Shown here: positions 33,234 to 45,163 of the stretch, in pieces | Position numbering within the stretch: position 1 is the stretch's first letter | Layout: each line of letters begins with the position of its first letter | Origin: Scatophagus argus | Lineage: Eukaryota; Chordata; Actinopteri; Scatophagidae | Direction: 5' to 3' | DNA: 64,000 bases | Assembly (NCBI RefSeq): GCF_020382885.2 | Contig: NC_058508.1 | Location: forward strand, 1,480,055 to 1,544,054 | Notes under the pieces: model-generated | What the model saw: only the letters and a program-made list of their open reading frames with translations | Databases searched by the model: none | What the model was told of the DNA's origin: nothing | Program-made: the position numbers and the translations under genes

Positions 33234-33713
33234 TCCAACAGTTGTTGCACCAATATGCAAATAATCACAAATAACAACCAATTAAGCTATAAAACAGAAT
33301 TTATTTACAAAAGTTATAAAAATTAACAATACATTATTCAATTAACCCCCAAACAACACTGTGTGTATGTGTGTGGGGGGCAATCTCTACACTCTGTGGA
33401 TGTGTGACAGTGTGTGTAGGTGGGATGGTAAAAGAAAGGAAATAGAGAGAAAACAGCAGCAAACAGAGCAGTGCTACAGAGACACCCCGAAACATGGCAA
33501 CAAGGCAGGCAAACCGACGTCCGGCTGCCCAGGCACCAGTCTGGTAAAATCTCAGTTCATTGGCTTGGCGGCAGTAGGCTCGACAAAAGCACTTGCCACA
33601 AAGTGCTGAGTGTGAATAAACCATATACCATGTAACAACAACACAGTCAACAAACAGTAACTGGACCACACTATCTTAGCCTCTGCTCAGACATAAACTT
33701 TGCTTTTGCGTCC
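33234..33713. other. Unassigned sequence upstream of L2 ORF1
   Basis: AT-rich at 33260-33340, then a GT-rich stretch and moderately GC-rich sequence. It could be 5' untranslated L2 sequence or an unrelated repeat; nothing decides this. Confidence 0.3.
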
Positions 33714-34411
33714 TTGGCTGAAGCTGGGGGGGCCATTGTGCGCTCTTCTGGCGGATATGGCGCACTGATTTTCTCAACTGACAGTGGGGACAAACAGCAG
33801 AGTCCACTTGATTGGGAAAACAGTGTAAACCGTCTCCTTGACAAAGTCTGTTCCTACTTCCATGGGAATTGGGTGAAGAAATTTGGTACAGCTATCCCTG
33901 TGGATCTGGTTACAACAGGAAAAAAAGAAACAGCGATGGTCTTGTCGCTTGACCAGAAAGTTGAAGAAGTGTGGCGACCATAATCAAATGCATTCCTGGG
34001 GCCAGAGCGGGCAACGTTGAATCTTATCTAAAACTGCTGACTAAGGATAAGCGTAAATACAGTAAAATAGTAATACATGTCGGCAGTAATGACACTCGAC
34101 TGCGCCAGTCGGAGGTCACTAAAATTAATGTAGAATCAGTTTGTACATTCACAAAAACTATGTCGGACTCCGTAGTTTTCTCTGGACCCCTACCCAATCT
34201 GACCAGTGATGATATGTTTAGCCGCATGTCATCATTCAATCGCTGGCTGTCGAGGTGGTGTCCAGCAAACAATGTGGGCTTTGTAGATAATTGGCAGACA
34301 TTTTGGGGAAGACCTGGTCTCATTAGGAGAGACGGCATTCATCCCACTTTGGATGGAGCAGCTCTCTTATCTAGAAATCTGACTGACTTTCTTATTAAAC
34401 CAAAACCCTGA
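33714..34411 (+). pseudogene. L2 LINE ORF1 (SGNH esterase domain), damaged
   Basis: From 33971 a 146-codon frame reads [13 protein letters not shown], then [19 protein letters not shown], then [20 protein letters not shown], then [16 protein letters not shown] and [15 protein letters not shown] supplies the oxyanion Asn and DGIHPT the Asp-His pair of an SGNH/GDSL esterase; such domains occur in ORF1 of L2/CR1-type LINEs. The GDS nucleophile block normally found shortly before CIPGAR is not visible. The preceding 89-codon frame (33714-33983) overlaps out of frame and is not recognised. The copy is therefore damaged at the N-terminal side. Confidence 0.75.
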
Positions 34412-34500
34412 CAACCCAGAGTTGAGACCAGGAGGCAGAGTTGCAGTCCTGCACGCCTCTCTGCGCTTCCATTACAGTTACCCACCCAATATCCCATAGA

Positions 34501-34625
34501 GAGGGATCATATCTCCCCTATCTTAGCTTCTCTTCAGTGGCTTCCGGTAAAATTCAGAATAGACTTTAAAATTCTCCTACTTACATATAAGGCCCTAAAT
34601 GGACTAGCCCCATCACACCTTTCAT
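34501..34625 (+). pseudogene. L2 LINE ORF2 3' fragment
   Basis: GGGATCATATCTCCCC...TAGCTTCTCTTCA-TGGCTTCCGG, then AAATTCAGAATAGACTTTAA and TAAGGCCCTAAATGGACTAG. It is nearly identical to 47168-47270. Only about 125 bp survive, separated from ORF1 by a deletion of almost all ORF2. Confidence 0.9.
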
Positions 34626-36719
34626 TGTTGATAGTGAAGGTATCATTTATTAGCCCAGCCTGCAAAGCCAGCAACATCTACACCTGACATGTCCTTTGAG
34701 CAGACATTGTTAACGTTCTAGTCTCTATTATGAAGCTTTTGTATTTAAAAACAGTCCAGTTTGTTCATGATACGTGGCACATTATCAGTCGAATTTAAGG
34801 TCAACTGAGACATCACATGAACAAGACTAAGAGTGTGCTATGAAGAGCTCTTCTAATTGCGTAAGACTCTCTGTCAGAATTCCACTGAATATTTTCACGT
34901 CTGCTTTCCCGCCATGTGAACACCTGTCAGGTGTATCACTGCTGTTGATGCTTTGAGTGACTGGACCAGTGAAGAAACTGTATTAATCTGACATAGCCAT
35001 TATGAACAAAGATAGTGGCTGATGGACTCTGGGTAGTCAATGGAATCTATCAGTAAAGAACAGCTATGGGCAGAGAAGTGTTGGCTAATGAGTCCCTGCT
35101 CCCGTCGAATGAAATACAAACTAGAAATCTCTGACAATTCATAGAAGTCCAGCATTTGGCCTCTGGATTCAGGAACTCAAAGACTTCAGAGGAAGACTGA
35201 CGCACAGTGGTTAGAGCGATGGTAAGGAATGTGGACAGACAGTTCTTTATCAACACATCGCTGGGGACAAATACCTTCTGAAATTCTTTGCACTTCTGAG
35301 CCTCATGACATGGTCATGCCTTTATGGGACAGCATAAACATAAAAGTTCATCAAAAGTTTGCTCATCACTTGTGTGCCAATGCTGTCATTCCAGCCTTCC
35401 AAGGTGCTGGGATGTGGAGCGTTAGCTGATTGGTTCATTCTTTCCACTTTCACTGTTTCCAGCCTTAGTAGCTTGCTATAGCTGTGATAAATCCACTGTA
35501 CAGTATCTGTCCAGCACCAAATAGTGGACAACATTAGCATTTAGCTGGTGGTGGACATCCAGCAGCTAAAGAGACATTTTTTTCTCAGGAACTTGTAGAT
35601 CTGAGCTAAAAAGGAAAGAGAACACTGGACTTGGATTCACCAGGTGGCCAAAACAAAACTTTGAATGAATGTTAGCGTTGCTCCTTGTCTGCTGGATGTG
35701 TCAATACGTGAACTGTTAGCTGACATGTTTGCCTTATCTTTGCTGATAAGGTTTCAGTGTTGTGTTTCTAGCTGCATTTAGAGCAGTTAATACGGATTCA
35801 AGAAATGTGTGCCAGCATCCAGACTCTAGTGTTAACTGAGCTCTGTGATCCACAAAAGTTTCGACTGCTATGTCCTACTGTATGTAAGTTTGCACCCGAT
35901 ATGCACAAGCATAAGAAATTAGACCAGATAAATGTAAAATATAACCCCCCTCACTTGAAATGGAAACCTACAGAGGTGTTACCAAAAGGCTATTTTACAT
36001 TGTTAAGACTTGGTCACAGCAGCAAATATCAAGTGCATACCAGTCACTCTCGAGAACTCCACCACTCCTGCTAATGACTCAACCACTCAGGTTCTTCAGG
36101 TGTTTTCCATGGAGATGGGAATGAGACTGGCCAACAAGCCTGGTTAACCACTCAGGACCTCTGACGCAAAACTGCAAAGAAAACAGCATCTTTTGTGGCC
36201 CGGCTCTTGAATTATCGCTCACTGTTTGACTGCAAACAAAATGAAAAGCAGTCCCCTGAGAACGCTGGTGATGCTAATGAGTCGGATGCAATCCTGAGTG
36301 TGTTTACTATGTCGAGGGAGTTTATTGTGCAAAGGTTAAAAACTGAATGAACACAACCTTTGAGAGAGGTGTGGCATTATGTAATAAAAGACGAAAATCA
36401 ACCTTTTGCGAACGCAAAGATGGTGATTTCAGGACAAAAAAAAACAATGAAAGGAGGTGACGTTATAGAAGTCTCCACATACACATACACATCTCCACAG
36501 GTTCCCATGGATCGTGGTTGGACCTCCTGCTGCGGTCCTGCTCGAAACCTACTGCGATTACTGCTGTTTAGTCATAATCTATTTTAATTCTGTTGCTACT
36601 CTGTACAGCTACTACCATTATTGTCACTACCATTGTTATCAAAATCACCATAATACCTTCTGTATACTTCATGTCATTATCATTATCTACATTCCGATAC
36701 TTCTGGTATTATTACTGCT
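34626..36719. other. No gene recognised
   Basis: Contains short unrecognised frames (for example 35805-36074) without homology that I can name. Probably intergenic. Confidence 0.45.
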
Positions 36720-36970
36720 GCTATGCATCTCTGCTTGTTGAACGTTGATGTGGAGGTGGTTCCCCTGGCACCAGTCCACAACTCCCTGTATGAGTTCTCG
36801 GTACTCTCGGTCGTCTCCATCCATGATGAGGCCGACGATCGCAGAGTCGTCTGAGATCTTCTGCAGGTGGCAGGTTGGAGTGTTGTACCCAAAGTATAGA
36901 GAGTGAACAGAAAATGAGCCAAAACTGTTTCCTGTGATGCACCTGTGCTACAGAGAAGCATGTCACTGCT
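36720..36970 (-). pseudogene. CR1/Rex1-like LINE, RT catalytic fragment
   Basis: On the minus strand: STGASQETVLAHFLFTLYTL, then after a shift CHLQKISDDSAIVGLIMDGD, then VVDWCQGNHLHIN. These match the RT motifs GAPQGTVLxPFLFTLY and the catalytic SDD-A-I-V-G. One frameshift lies near 36890. Third minus-strand fragment of this LINE family in the window. Confidence 0.75.
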
Positions 36971-37672
36971 CTGCGTCCTCACATACAGTGACCAAGTAGT
37001 GCAAAACGACTTAGACATGATGACTTCGAACTTGATTCAGTGCAGCTTTCAGAAAAAGTGAAACTGTCTCAGTAACGCTGAAGGATTAACAGAGCGGTTA
37101 CGACACAATCTGGCTGCAGTCTATTTGAAAATGCAAACTATTCTCCGTGCATCACAGAAGGCACCACAGGATATCATTGACCTTACAGATCAGTCGTTTT
37201 CACTATCATAACCCAAAAATTGCACAAAGAATGTGTGGTTTATTGGGCGTTAGCTAACTGGCCAGTTAAGAACGACTCAGCCCTCCACTCTACTCAGATG
37301 GCCCTTCTGTGCAGTTCAGATGATGTATGACACTTTGGATATGGAAAACCTTGGAGTTTTTGCACCTCTCGTGAGTGACCTAAAAACTCATGGAAACTCA
37401 TTGGCTACGTTTTTTGGGGGGGTAAAACTAAAGAAATATGAAAACAATAATAATGATAATTTACCTTGACATCTCTCATACAAGTTACTGTACACTCTAA
37501 TTTGCATATTCTGGAACACCAGCCAGTTCATATCATCAAAGCACATTCCGGGTTCTGTTTGCTAGAACACGTTCCTTTGATCCCTGAGAGAGCTCACACA
37601 CGCACACACGTGTTGGATCCACATTCACTTGTTACTGGAAGTTATCAGATTTGAAATTTCTGTAATGTCATC
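36971..37672. other. Intergenic / upstream of the kinase gene
   Basis: No coding signal. No clear TATA box or CpG island immediately upstream of the kinase start, so its promoter and any 5' untranslated exon remain undefined. Confidence 0.4.
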
Positions 37673-40600
37673 ATGTCAAATAACAACTCTGAACCCCTGA
37701 GCGACACTAAGAAGGAATCGCTCAAGAAGAACTTGAAGAGAAAAGTCAGAGAAGGTGAAGATGGACTCTCAAAGACAAAGAGGAGAAGACTGAACTACAA
37801 CCAGGCTGAGAAGGAATCAGGATCGGCCTCGTCTGCGGACACTGGCAATGGTAAGCGAATCATGTGAAGTTAGCGTTCAACATCATTAGTTAAATGTCAA
37901 ACCTGAACAAACAAAACCAAACCTACATTCACAGAGAAAGACCATGAGACCAGAGTGAAAAATGATTTTTAATGTCTCAACTTTAGAGGGTTTTGATGCG
38001 GCTATTTTCAGTTTGGAAGGGAGCAGGCGAACTGTTTTCCCTTTGCCTCAGGAGTCTTTATGCTAACCTAATAACAGCTCAAGCATGTGTTGGGATGCGT
38101 ATTTCCTGAAATGACGAAATATTTCTTTAACTAAGAGATGTTGGAAAAGAAAATTAGTTTGTTATTTTGGAAGTCACTGAATGACAAAGATGGACTTATT
38201 TTCTCCATTAGTGACTGGTCATTAACCTGGTGGTCCTCTTTTTCTCTTGTCCTTTGAAGGGAGCAGCAGCACACAGTCCAGTAGGTGCGGTACAACAGTG
38301 GAGGATGTGAGCAAGAGGACTGGAAAGAGGAAGGCTGCCGCTGATGAAGAAGAACCCTGCGCAAAGAGAAGGAAGGGCCGGCCAACCATGAAGGATTTGA
38401 TAGATTCCCGAAGAGGTAAGTAGTAATTAACATAAGCTTTGACTTCATGTTAATGTGCAACACAAAACAGTCACATTAATGGTCACACTGATGCCCTGAT
38501 TTGGAAACACAGTGTAATGTTATGTACAGGTGGTTTTGAGTTTTTGCCCCAGCCTTTTGTAGCCCCTATAGCAGCATGTTTGAACTGTGCTCCTGGCATC
38601 AAATTCATTATAAACATGTATGCACAAAAGTCACTGCTCATAAATATCTAGTTTTCAAACTGTTTTCAGTGGAGTATATGCCAGAAAGGATGAGCAAGTT
38701 GTCACATTTTGTTTCCTTTGTTCCACACGGCGGCCCATCTTTTTCAGAATCACTCTAGAAAGGATTAATTTTAGAGCTTTTTTAATGTGTAACTGATGCT
38801 CCTGGCAACTAAACAAAACATGTGTTTGTCTGTTTAGCTGAATTTGAGGCCAAATACCAGCAGGAGAATCATCTCGGTGAAGGAGGCTGTGGATGTGTGT
38901 TTGCTGGCTACCGCAAAGAAGATCATTTACCTGTGAGTATGATACACACATTGTGAAACATACATTTACACACATTCACTCATACACACACTCACTCATA
39001 TGTACACACACACAGTCTGATCAGGAAGTGCTAACCAAAGTGCCATTTGTGTCTTGTAGGTTGCCATCAAACACATAGCAAAAGACAAAGTGTTGTGCAA
39101 AGAGGTAAGTGAGCAACACCAAACAGGACGCTGCACTCAGCCCAGTGAATGTGTGTTTGATGAATCACGCTTTTCTCTAAACCTGTGGAGCTTCTCCTTC
39201 TCTTACACTGTTTTTGCTTCAACGTTTCAGAGACGAAATGGGAAAGAACTCTCAGCTGAGGTGGCTGTGATGTTAAAACTCCAAGCTGGAAGAACTGGAT
39301 TAATGGAGGAATCAGCACCCGTGTCACTCCTGGACTGGTATGATCTGGACCAGGAGCTCATCCTGGTGCTGGAAAGACCAATGCCATGTATGGACCTTTT
39401 AAATTACATCAGGACAAACAGAGGCCACTTACAGGAGGACAAGGCAAAGGTAAGCTGCTCGAGCGTGTATGTGTGTGTGTGTGTGTGTGTTTCAAACAAG
39501 AACTTAATGACTTGTGACTTACCTGTAACATACTGTAACATATAGCTATTGCCACAGGTTCTCCTTGTGTTTCTTATTAGCACCTCTTTGTGCCACAGCG
39601 GACTGTGCTGCCCATTTGTCTCGGTATCTAAAACCATGTCACCTTTTCCATCACGTCTGTGGAAAATATTCTGGTTTTCCACAGTGGAAACACAAGGAAG
39701 AACCTAAAACCAAAGTCCTACATGTTCTTACAGCTTTATGTTGTAGGAGGCTCCATGTCTCTGATGGAGTAAGAAGCAACCTGTGTAGGCTCTCAGACAG
39801 GTTGGGAGCAATCTGATTTGGATGACAAAACAAACTGAAATTATGACCATCTCTGATGGACATTTTTTGGGTGTCTGTGGGTTTGAAATGTTGCTGATCA
39901 AAAGTTTTGTCCTGCTGTTGTTTGTTGTCAGCTTTGAATCACAGCAGTTAAGCCAAAGTTAACCCAAACCCCACAGCCATGACACAAACTGTTGAACCTC
40001 CTCACAGTCCGTCTCCCCACTCCGATCCCTCACTTTTCTATTTGTGTCCCTCTCTTCCAGATCATACTTAAACAGTTGGTTGATGCTGCAAATGAACTGG
40101 AGGATAAGCGCATCTTTCATCGGGATATCAAACCGGAAAACATCCTGATTGAGACCAGCTCAGATGTGCCGCGTGTTCGTGTCATTGACTTTGGACTGAG
40201 CTGTTTCTTCAAGAAAACATCAGTTTACCGTGTCTTCTGTGGTAAGCCATCTGGCTTTTTCTTCTGCCTCTCACTAATTTACCTGCCTGTGACTTTAATG
40301 TTTAAAGAAAGACGCTTTTCATCCTCAATTATTATCACTTGTGTGTATTGTAGGTACCCCCCAACACGTCCCTCCGGAGTGGTACAGTCATTATACCTAC
40401 AGGCCCGGCCCCACCACAGTGTGGCAGATGGGAGTGGTCTTATATGAGCTGCTCCACAGAACAGTCCGATTTGATACCACAAGTTTCCTCAAACATGAGC
40501 TGCCAATCAGCGATGAGCTGTCCAGAGGTAAGAAAAACGTACTCATATGCAAACACAGAGCTGTTCATTTCCATTCACCTCCTGAGGAATCACTGTGGCT

Positions 40601-40728
40601 GTCAGCTCCAACTTTCTCATCTTTCTTTCCCTCCAGATTGCCAGGATTTCTTACAGAAGTGTTTAAACACATCCTACATGCTGCGACCTACCCTGAAGGA
40701 GCTCCAGCTTCACCCATGGCTCAGATAA
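37673..40728 (+). CDS. PIM-like serine/threonine protein kinase (379 aa, eight exons)
   Basis: Exons 37673-37850, 38260-38415, 38838-38932, 39060-39104, 39231-39449, 40061-40241, 40354-40527 and 40637-40728 join in frame to 1,140 nt with GT-AG introns. Residues 1-112 are basic and low-complexity (KTKRRRL, AKRRKGRP; likely nuclear-localisation-like). The kinase domain follows: glycine loop LGEGGCG (124-130), VAIK lysine K147, helix-C glutamate E168, catalytic loop HRDIKPEN (D253, N258), and DFG (D274). VPPEW (297-301) stands at the APE position, and TTVWQMGVVLYELL replaces the common DVWSLG. PPEW plus xxVW is the PIM signature, and PIM kinases are constitutively active. It is intact with no missing catalytic residue. 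Teleosts have large sets of PIM-like genes, so orthology to a named pim gene cannot be set. The start codon is the first in an open exon; an upstream exon is possible. Confidence 0.9.
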
Positions 40729-41310
40729 ACCAACACTACACTCACACACGAGTTCATGCCAATACAATACATTCACAATACAAGAACTAATTCTGTTCTA
40801 GTTTTTCTTCACCAGGACCGTCAGGTTTTCTCCGGGTGCTCCGGTTAGACCAACTACAGTTCCTTTAGGCCCCCCGGCCGTCCGTGGAGAGGAGGATCTC
40901 TCTTTGAATTGCCTTTCCCGAGGTTTCTTCCCATTTTTCATCTGGCCTCAAGGTTTTGGGGAGTTTTTCCTCGTCTTCTTAGAGAGCTTGGGCCGGGTCA
41001 GGAGCTGCTTATGATTTGTGCTTATGGCGAAAGCCATATCACATCATAAGGAAAAAAAAATGGATACTAATCTATCAACTGGTCATTTTGTGATAATATA
41101 AAATAATATAATATATATAATATAATAATAAAAAAGAAACAACTTAGACTGTTGCAGTTTCTGAGACTGATTGCAGAACAATAATCCTATCAGATAAAAC
41201 AGGTTTGTCTAAATGAATGGACAAGACCTAAAATGATGAAGTGTGCTCTCTGCTTATGACTTTACATTGCTTTATGCTTCACTCATGTTGGCATAATGAA
41301 TAAAAGTTTT
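40729..41310 (+). terminator. 3' untranslated region of the kinase with poly(A) signal
   Basis: An AATAAA at 41299-41304 lies 571 bp after the stop. The segment 40920-41040 (GAGGTTTCTTCCCATTTTTC, then GGGAGTTTTTCCTCG) resembles the L2 3' untranslated block at 48250-48350, so a LINE-derived piece may form part of this 3' UTR. Confidence 0.5.
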
Positions 41311-42411
41311 TAAAATGTTTTTTTAAAACCCATGGCATCATATTTACTTACTTTCTTCCTATTTACACAAACAGCTTTTTTTTCCAAATTGCTATCACAG
41401 ACCCTGCATACCAATGGTACCACCCTGAAACTGTTGAAAGTGAGCAGTCTGATGAAGTACAGTATATTTCGGTCTTCTATAAAATGTCCATATATATCAG
41501 AGAAATCCATGGGCCAACCACACTGCACCATTACATGCAAAATGCTGAAGGTAATACATGCAGACACTGCCGAGAACAGAACAGAACCGAGAACCTTCAA
41601 TCCTGAGGTGTCTTTCTCTCATGACTTGGATGAGTTTCTGCCAATCCCTGTCTTGCACAAGTCGCAATATCCAACCAAAAGAAAATGACTTGTTGCAAAG
41701 GAAAGCAACTCTCATTTAATGATGCCTCCACAGCAAGGTCCCAGTCACTCATTCTTGAAAAGCAAAAGTGATTAGAGGCTTTTCGGGGCAGTAAAAAGGC
41801 TGTGTAGGGATTTTAAGTAATCATTAAGTAATTACAAATTTTAATAGTTATTTGTGACTATTTTTCTGCTGGTGCTCACTTTTTAACAAATATGGTCTCT
41901 GAATGAAAAGAAAGTTTTAGCATTTTTATATGCGTTCTCTTCACAGGCGGAAGTAATTTACTCCTTTTCCTGACCTGTTTCACTATAAAACCTAACAGTA
42001 TATCTTGATAAAAGAAGTAACATAACTTCAGCTTGGAAAAACAGTTGGACTCATGAAAAAAACCTCACTCAGAAATGAATTGCTGTTGTAATAGCTCAGT
42101 TGTTTTGAGTGCCTTAATATTTTGGAGCAAGTATAAGTAATGATGGAATAATTCCAGCTCATTCCAGTGACCCATTTTCTTGGAGCTGACTTTATATCAT
42201 TGCAAAAAAAAATGTTTATTTCAGTTTATAAACCATCATGAGGTGAATAAGTAAGCTAAAGAAAGCATGTAAACATTTGTTTTATGATCTAGCAAAGTAT
42301 AACGATTTGTTGTTGAGTACATAAAATAAATATTAAAATTTGATAACCATGATTAATAAATCACGGAAGCAGGCCTATATTTGCAAGCAAAAATGACCAT
42401 TTTTGTGTACA
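41311..42411. other. No gene seen
   Basis: AT-rich intergenic sequence. Overlapping unrecognised frames on both strands at 41310-41715 lack support. Confidence 0.45.
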
Positions 42412-42654
42412 GGGCGGGACGGTGGTGCAGTGGTTAGCACTGTCGCCTCATAGCAAGAGGGTTCCAGGTTCGAATCCCGGTCTGGGCCCTTCTATGTGGA
42501 GTTTGCATGTTCTCCCTGTGCCTGCGTGGGTTTTCTGCGGGTTCTCCGGCTTCCTCCCACAACACCAAAAACATGCACATTAGGTTAACTGGCTACTCTA
42601 CATTGTCTGTTTTTGTGTGTCACCCCTGATGGATCAGCAGTATAGAAAATGGAT
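42412..42654 (+). mobile_element. tRNA-headed SINE with complete head
   Basis: Starts GGGCGGGACGGTGGTGCAGT with A box TGGTGCAGTGG (42423-42433) and B box GGTTCGAATCC (42467-42477). The central block is GTGGAGTTTGCATGTTCTCC, followed by CTCCGGCTTCCTCCCAC, then TTAGGTTAACTGGC, ending TATAGAAAATGGAT. The 3' part is shorter than in the 11.3-kb copy (internal deletion after CACCCCTGATGGAT). V-SINE-like in layout. Confidence 0.85.
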
Positions 42655-43520
42655 CCCCTGTGTCTCCTCTGTGTTAACCCTGTCACATGACCCGCGCTGC
42701 TTCAGCGGCTCTGGGAGAGGAAGTGGGAAGCGGATCACCCCGAGTTTTAAACACAGACTGTTAACACAGGACTGCTATCAAAAGACTGGAATTTGCACAT
42801 GCGGCATAAAATGAAGATTAGTTTCATGTTTGTAAGATCCTGCATCAGGAAGTGACGTAATGAAGCAAAAGAAATGGGGAGGGATGTTGATGAAAAATCA
42901 GATTGACAGCATGCAGAACAAACAACAAAAAAAGACAAGAAAACACAGTGAGCCGCATACGAGACATTAAACAAAGCTGTAAAACTGAAAATTGAAAAAA
43001 AAAAACCTGAAGTTTTCAAATTTAAAATTAAGACATTCAATATATGGGCAAAGGAAGGGGCAAAATGAGTTGTGGCACTATTCAGCCAACCCCGACCTAC
43101 TCAAAGAACTGACCATTTTACTATCCTACAAGCACATTTAAAAAAAAAAAAAAAAAAGCCATAATAAAGTGAAAAAAATTAAGGGTATTCTGATTCTGAC
43201 ACAAGGCCCTCTGGCTGTGCCACAGGGGTGGGTACAGAACGTTCTGAATCAGGTTGGCCAAACTTGAGCATACTCAAAAAATGAGACCGGCAGCAACAGA
43301 TATACACAAAGTGTTGTTTTCTATCAGTTTTCTATCAGTGTTAGCCTCTCATTTCTACAGCTGTCGGCAGTGTTGCCCTATGCACAATGCATCATTTAAT
43401 AAGGTCTCTGAAGTCTGTTGTATAGAGTGATGCACATTAAAAAACTGAATGGCTTTTGTACAAAAAATAAACATGCATGATCCTTAATATGCTGTCGCTG
43501 GCAATCATTTTGAGCTGAAT
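42655..43520. other. No gene seen
   Basis: Includes a 17-18-nt A run near 43140. Nothing recognised. Confidence 0.45.
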
Positions 43521-43690
43521 CTATGTTTCAGAAAACTCTGCAACATTTGTGTTAGGGCACAGGTAGAGCTTTTTCAAGTTCAAGCCTTTCGCCAGGACAT
43601 CCTTCTCAGACTGGGAGAGAATTCTTTCTGATAAGTTCTTGACCCATACTGATGCGTTTGTGCACATGCCACATGCTTTATTTATTGTGA
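43521..43690 (-). pseudogene. Penelope-like element N-terminal scrap
   Basis: The minus-strand reading VWVKNLSERILSQSEKDVLA followed by KGLNLKK resembles the NLS-x-x-x-L-(S/T)-x-x-E-x-x-x-L-x-KGL segment that precedes the reverse transcriptase in fish Penelope-like elements. It ends in a stop shortly after and no RT follows. Confidence 0.45.
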
Positions 43691-44749
43691 TTAGTTCTAT
43701 TTTTTGTATACCTTTTTTTATAATGACCATTCTCCATGTAGGCCTTGTTTTTGCGAGTGAAGCTTTGGGCGTTCCTACCGCAGTGTGTAAATAGGCCATA
43801 GATGTTATGGTCTGTGCCTTTCCTTCCCCCCTCATGTGTGCTGTTTTCTCCCTCCCCTTTGTTTCTTGTGGTTCCTTGCTTGTGTCTCTCTGTGTCTGTG
43901 TTCTGGGTGTGGCTCATCAGTCCTGCTGCCAATCTGCCTGCTCACCTGAGATCCATCCACTAATCATCTCCAGCTGTACAAATACCCTGGCTCTGCAGTC
44001 TGCTCTCTGCCAGATCGTTCGGTCTACCTTCTGGTACTAACCTAGTTAGGATTGAGTATACGCACAACACTTTGCATTGTTCATCCTCTGGTCTCTCTCT
44101 TTTTCATTGTGCCTATGGCTAACTAGCTAGTTATTGTTAGCTTTTTTTCCCCTGTGTGATCTTTTGAGAAAGACTTGTGTAACCCGGGTGAAAAAACCCA
44201 CATATTAGTTTCCTTCTACTCTATTCTGATATCGTGACTCCATTTTGCGGCTGACGTCATCACGTTGCTACGGTCATGTGACCTAGCGTGGCCAATTGAG
44301 TGGGCATAAGTGACTAGCGACCGGTAAGTACAAGAGAAGCACACTTGTCGCGTGTTGCTGGAGGAGCCGGCCACCGAAGCCGTCGAGAGCGTTTGTACGA
44401 AGCTTGAATGTTGTTAAACTGCAAATTAGCCAGGTTTTGATGGCGAGCTAGGAATCAGAGAGTTCAATGGGATAAGCCTGAAGATTCTCCCAGGACTCAG
44501 CTGAATCAACCTTACTGCACTTTGGGCTGGTAGGAGGTTCCCTTGTGCAGCAGCCCCAACTTCTCATTTCTTTCCCCCCCTCTGCAACTTCCAAACACGG
44601 CCACTACACTTACACTCCTCAATCCCTCAATACGCCTGGACATTCTCAAGCAGAACCCTCACACATTTTTGGGTCATTGAACTGTGTCGTGCTTCCGGGA
44701 TACAGACAAAGCATTGTATCCTTCCTTTGAAAGGGTTTGCAGGATGTAT
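43691..44749. other. Unassigned sequence left of the gypsy element
   Basis: 43800-44060 is pyrimidine-rich (CTCATGTGTGCTGTTTTCTC, then TACAAATACCCTGGCTCTGC) in a style seen in fish repeat promoters. 44176-44530 has several CpGs (TGTAACCCGGGTG, GGAGGAGCCGGCCACCG). I could not match either to a second copy here. Confidence 0.35.
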
Positions 44750-45076
44750 TGTAACGTCCCTGCAAGAATGTTCAGTGCTGTTAATGTTGTTAATGTAGTT
44801 AGAGTTGAGAGCTAGGAGTTTTATAGTTTCCTACGGTCTGTGAAGGGATGTGTGGTTGGATGTGAGAGCGAGAGGGCGGGGGAGCTGAGAGAGAGAGAGT
44901 AGGTGCCGGGAGAGGAGAGACTGAGCGGGGAGCGACTGAGAGAGTGGTTGTTTTGTGGGACACCTTGTTGATTTTCTTTTGGCGTGGTTACGGCCGACAG
45001 CAACCGACTGTTCATCAATAAACAAAGGTTTGTTGAACAACTCTCGTCATTCTTACACGTCCGGCTGGACGTTACA
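44750..45076 (+). repeat. 5' LTR of the gypsy element
   Basis: Begins TGTAACGTCC and ends GGACGTTACA, giving TGTAACG/CGTTACA terminal inverted bases. An AATAAA lies at 45017-45022. A primer-site-like TTGGTGTCAGAAGT follows directly. Confidence 0.85.
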
Positions 45077-45163
45077 TTGGTGTCAGAAGTAAAGTTACTT
45101 CAGTTTGACCTGCCGATCTCCGTTGGCGCGACTAGCCCGGACCTGGCTAACTCAGCGAGCAGC

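Noticed and set aside
33714..33983. 89-codon frame as a separate gene before L2 ORF1
   Set aside because: It overlaps the esterase frame out of phase and probably represents damaged L2 sequence; not recognised as an independent protein.
35805..36074. 89-codon open frame
   Set aside because: Possible old coding relic, but no motif that I can name.
41310..41715. Overlapping frames of 118, 96 and 72 codons downstream of the kinase
   Set aside because: They overlap each other on both strands and show no family resemblance.
42412..42490. Possible tRNA gene (A and B boxes)
   Set aside because: The boxes are the head of a SINE with the conserved central domain following; there is no 3' acceptor-stem closure.
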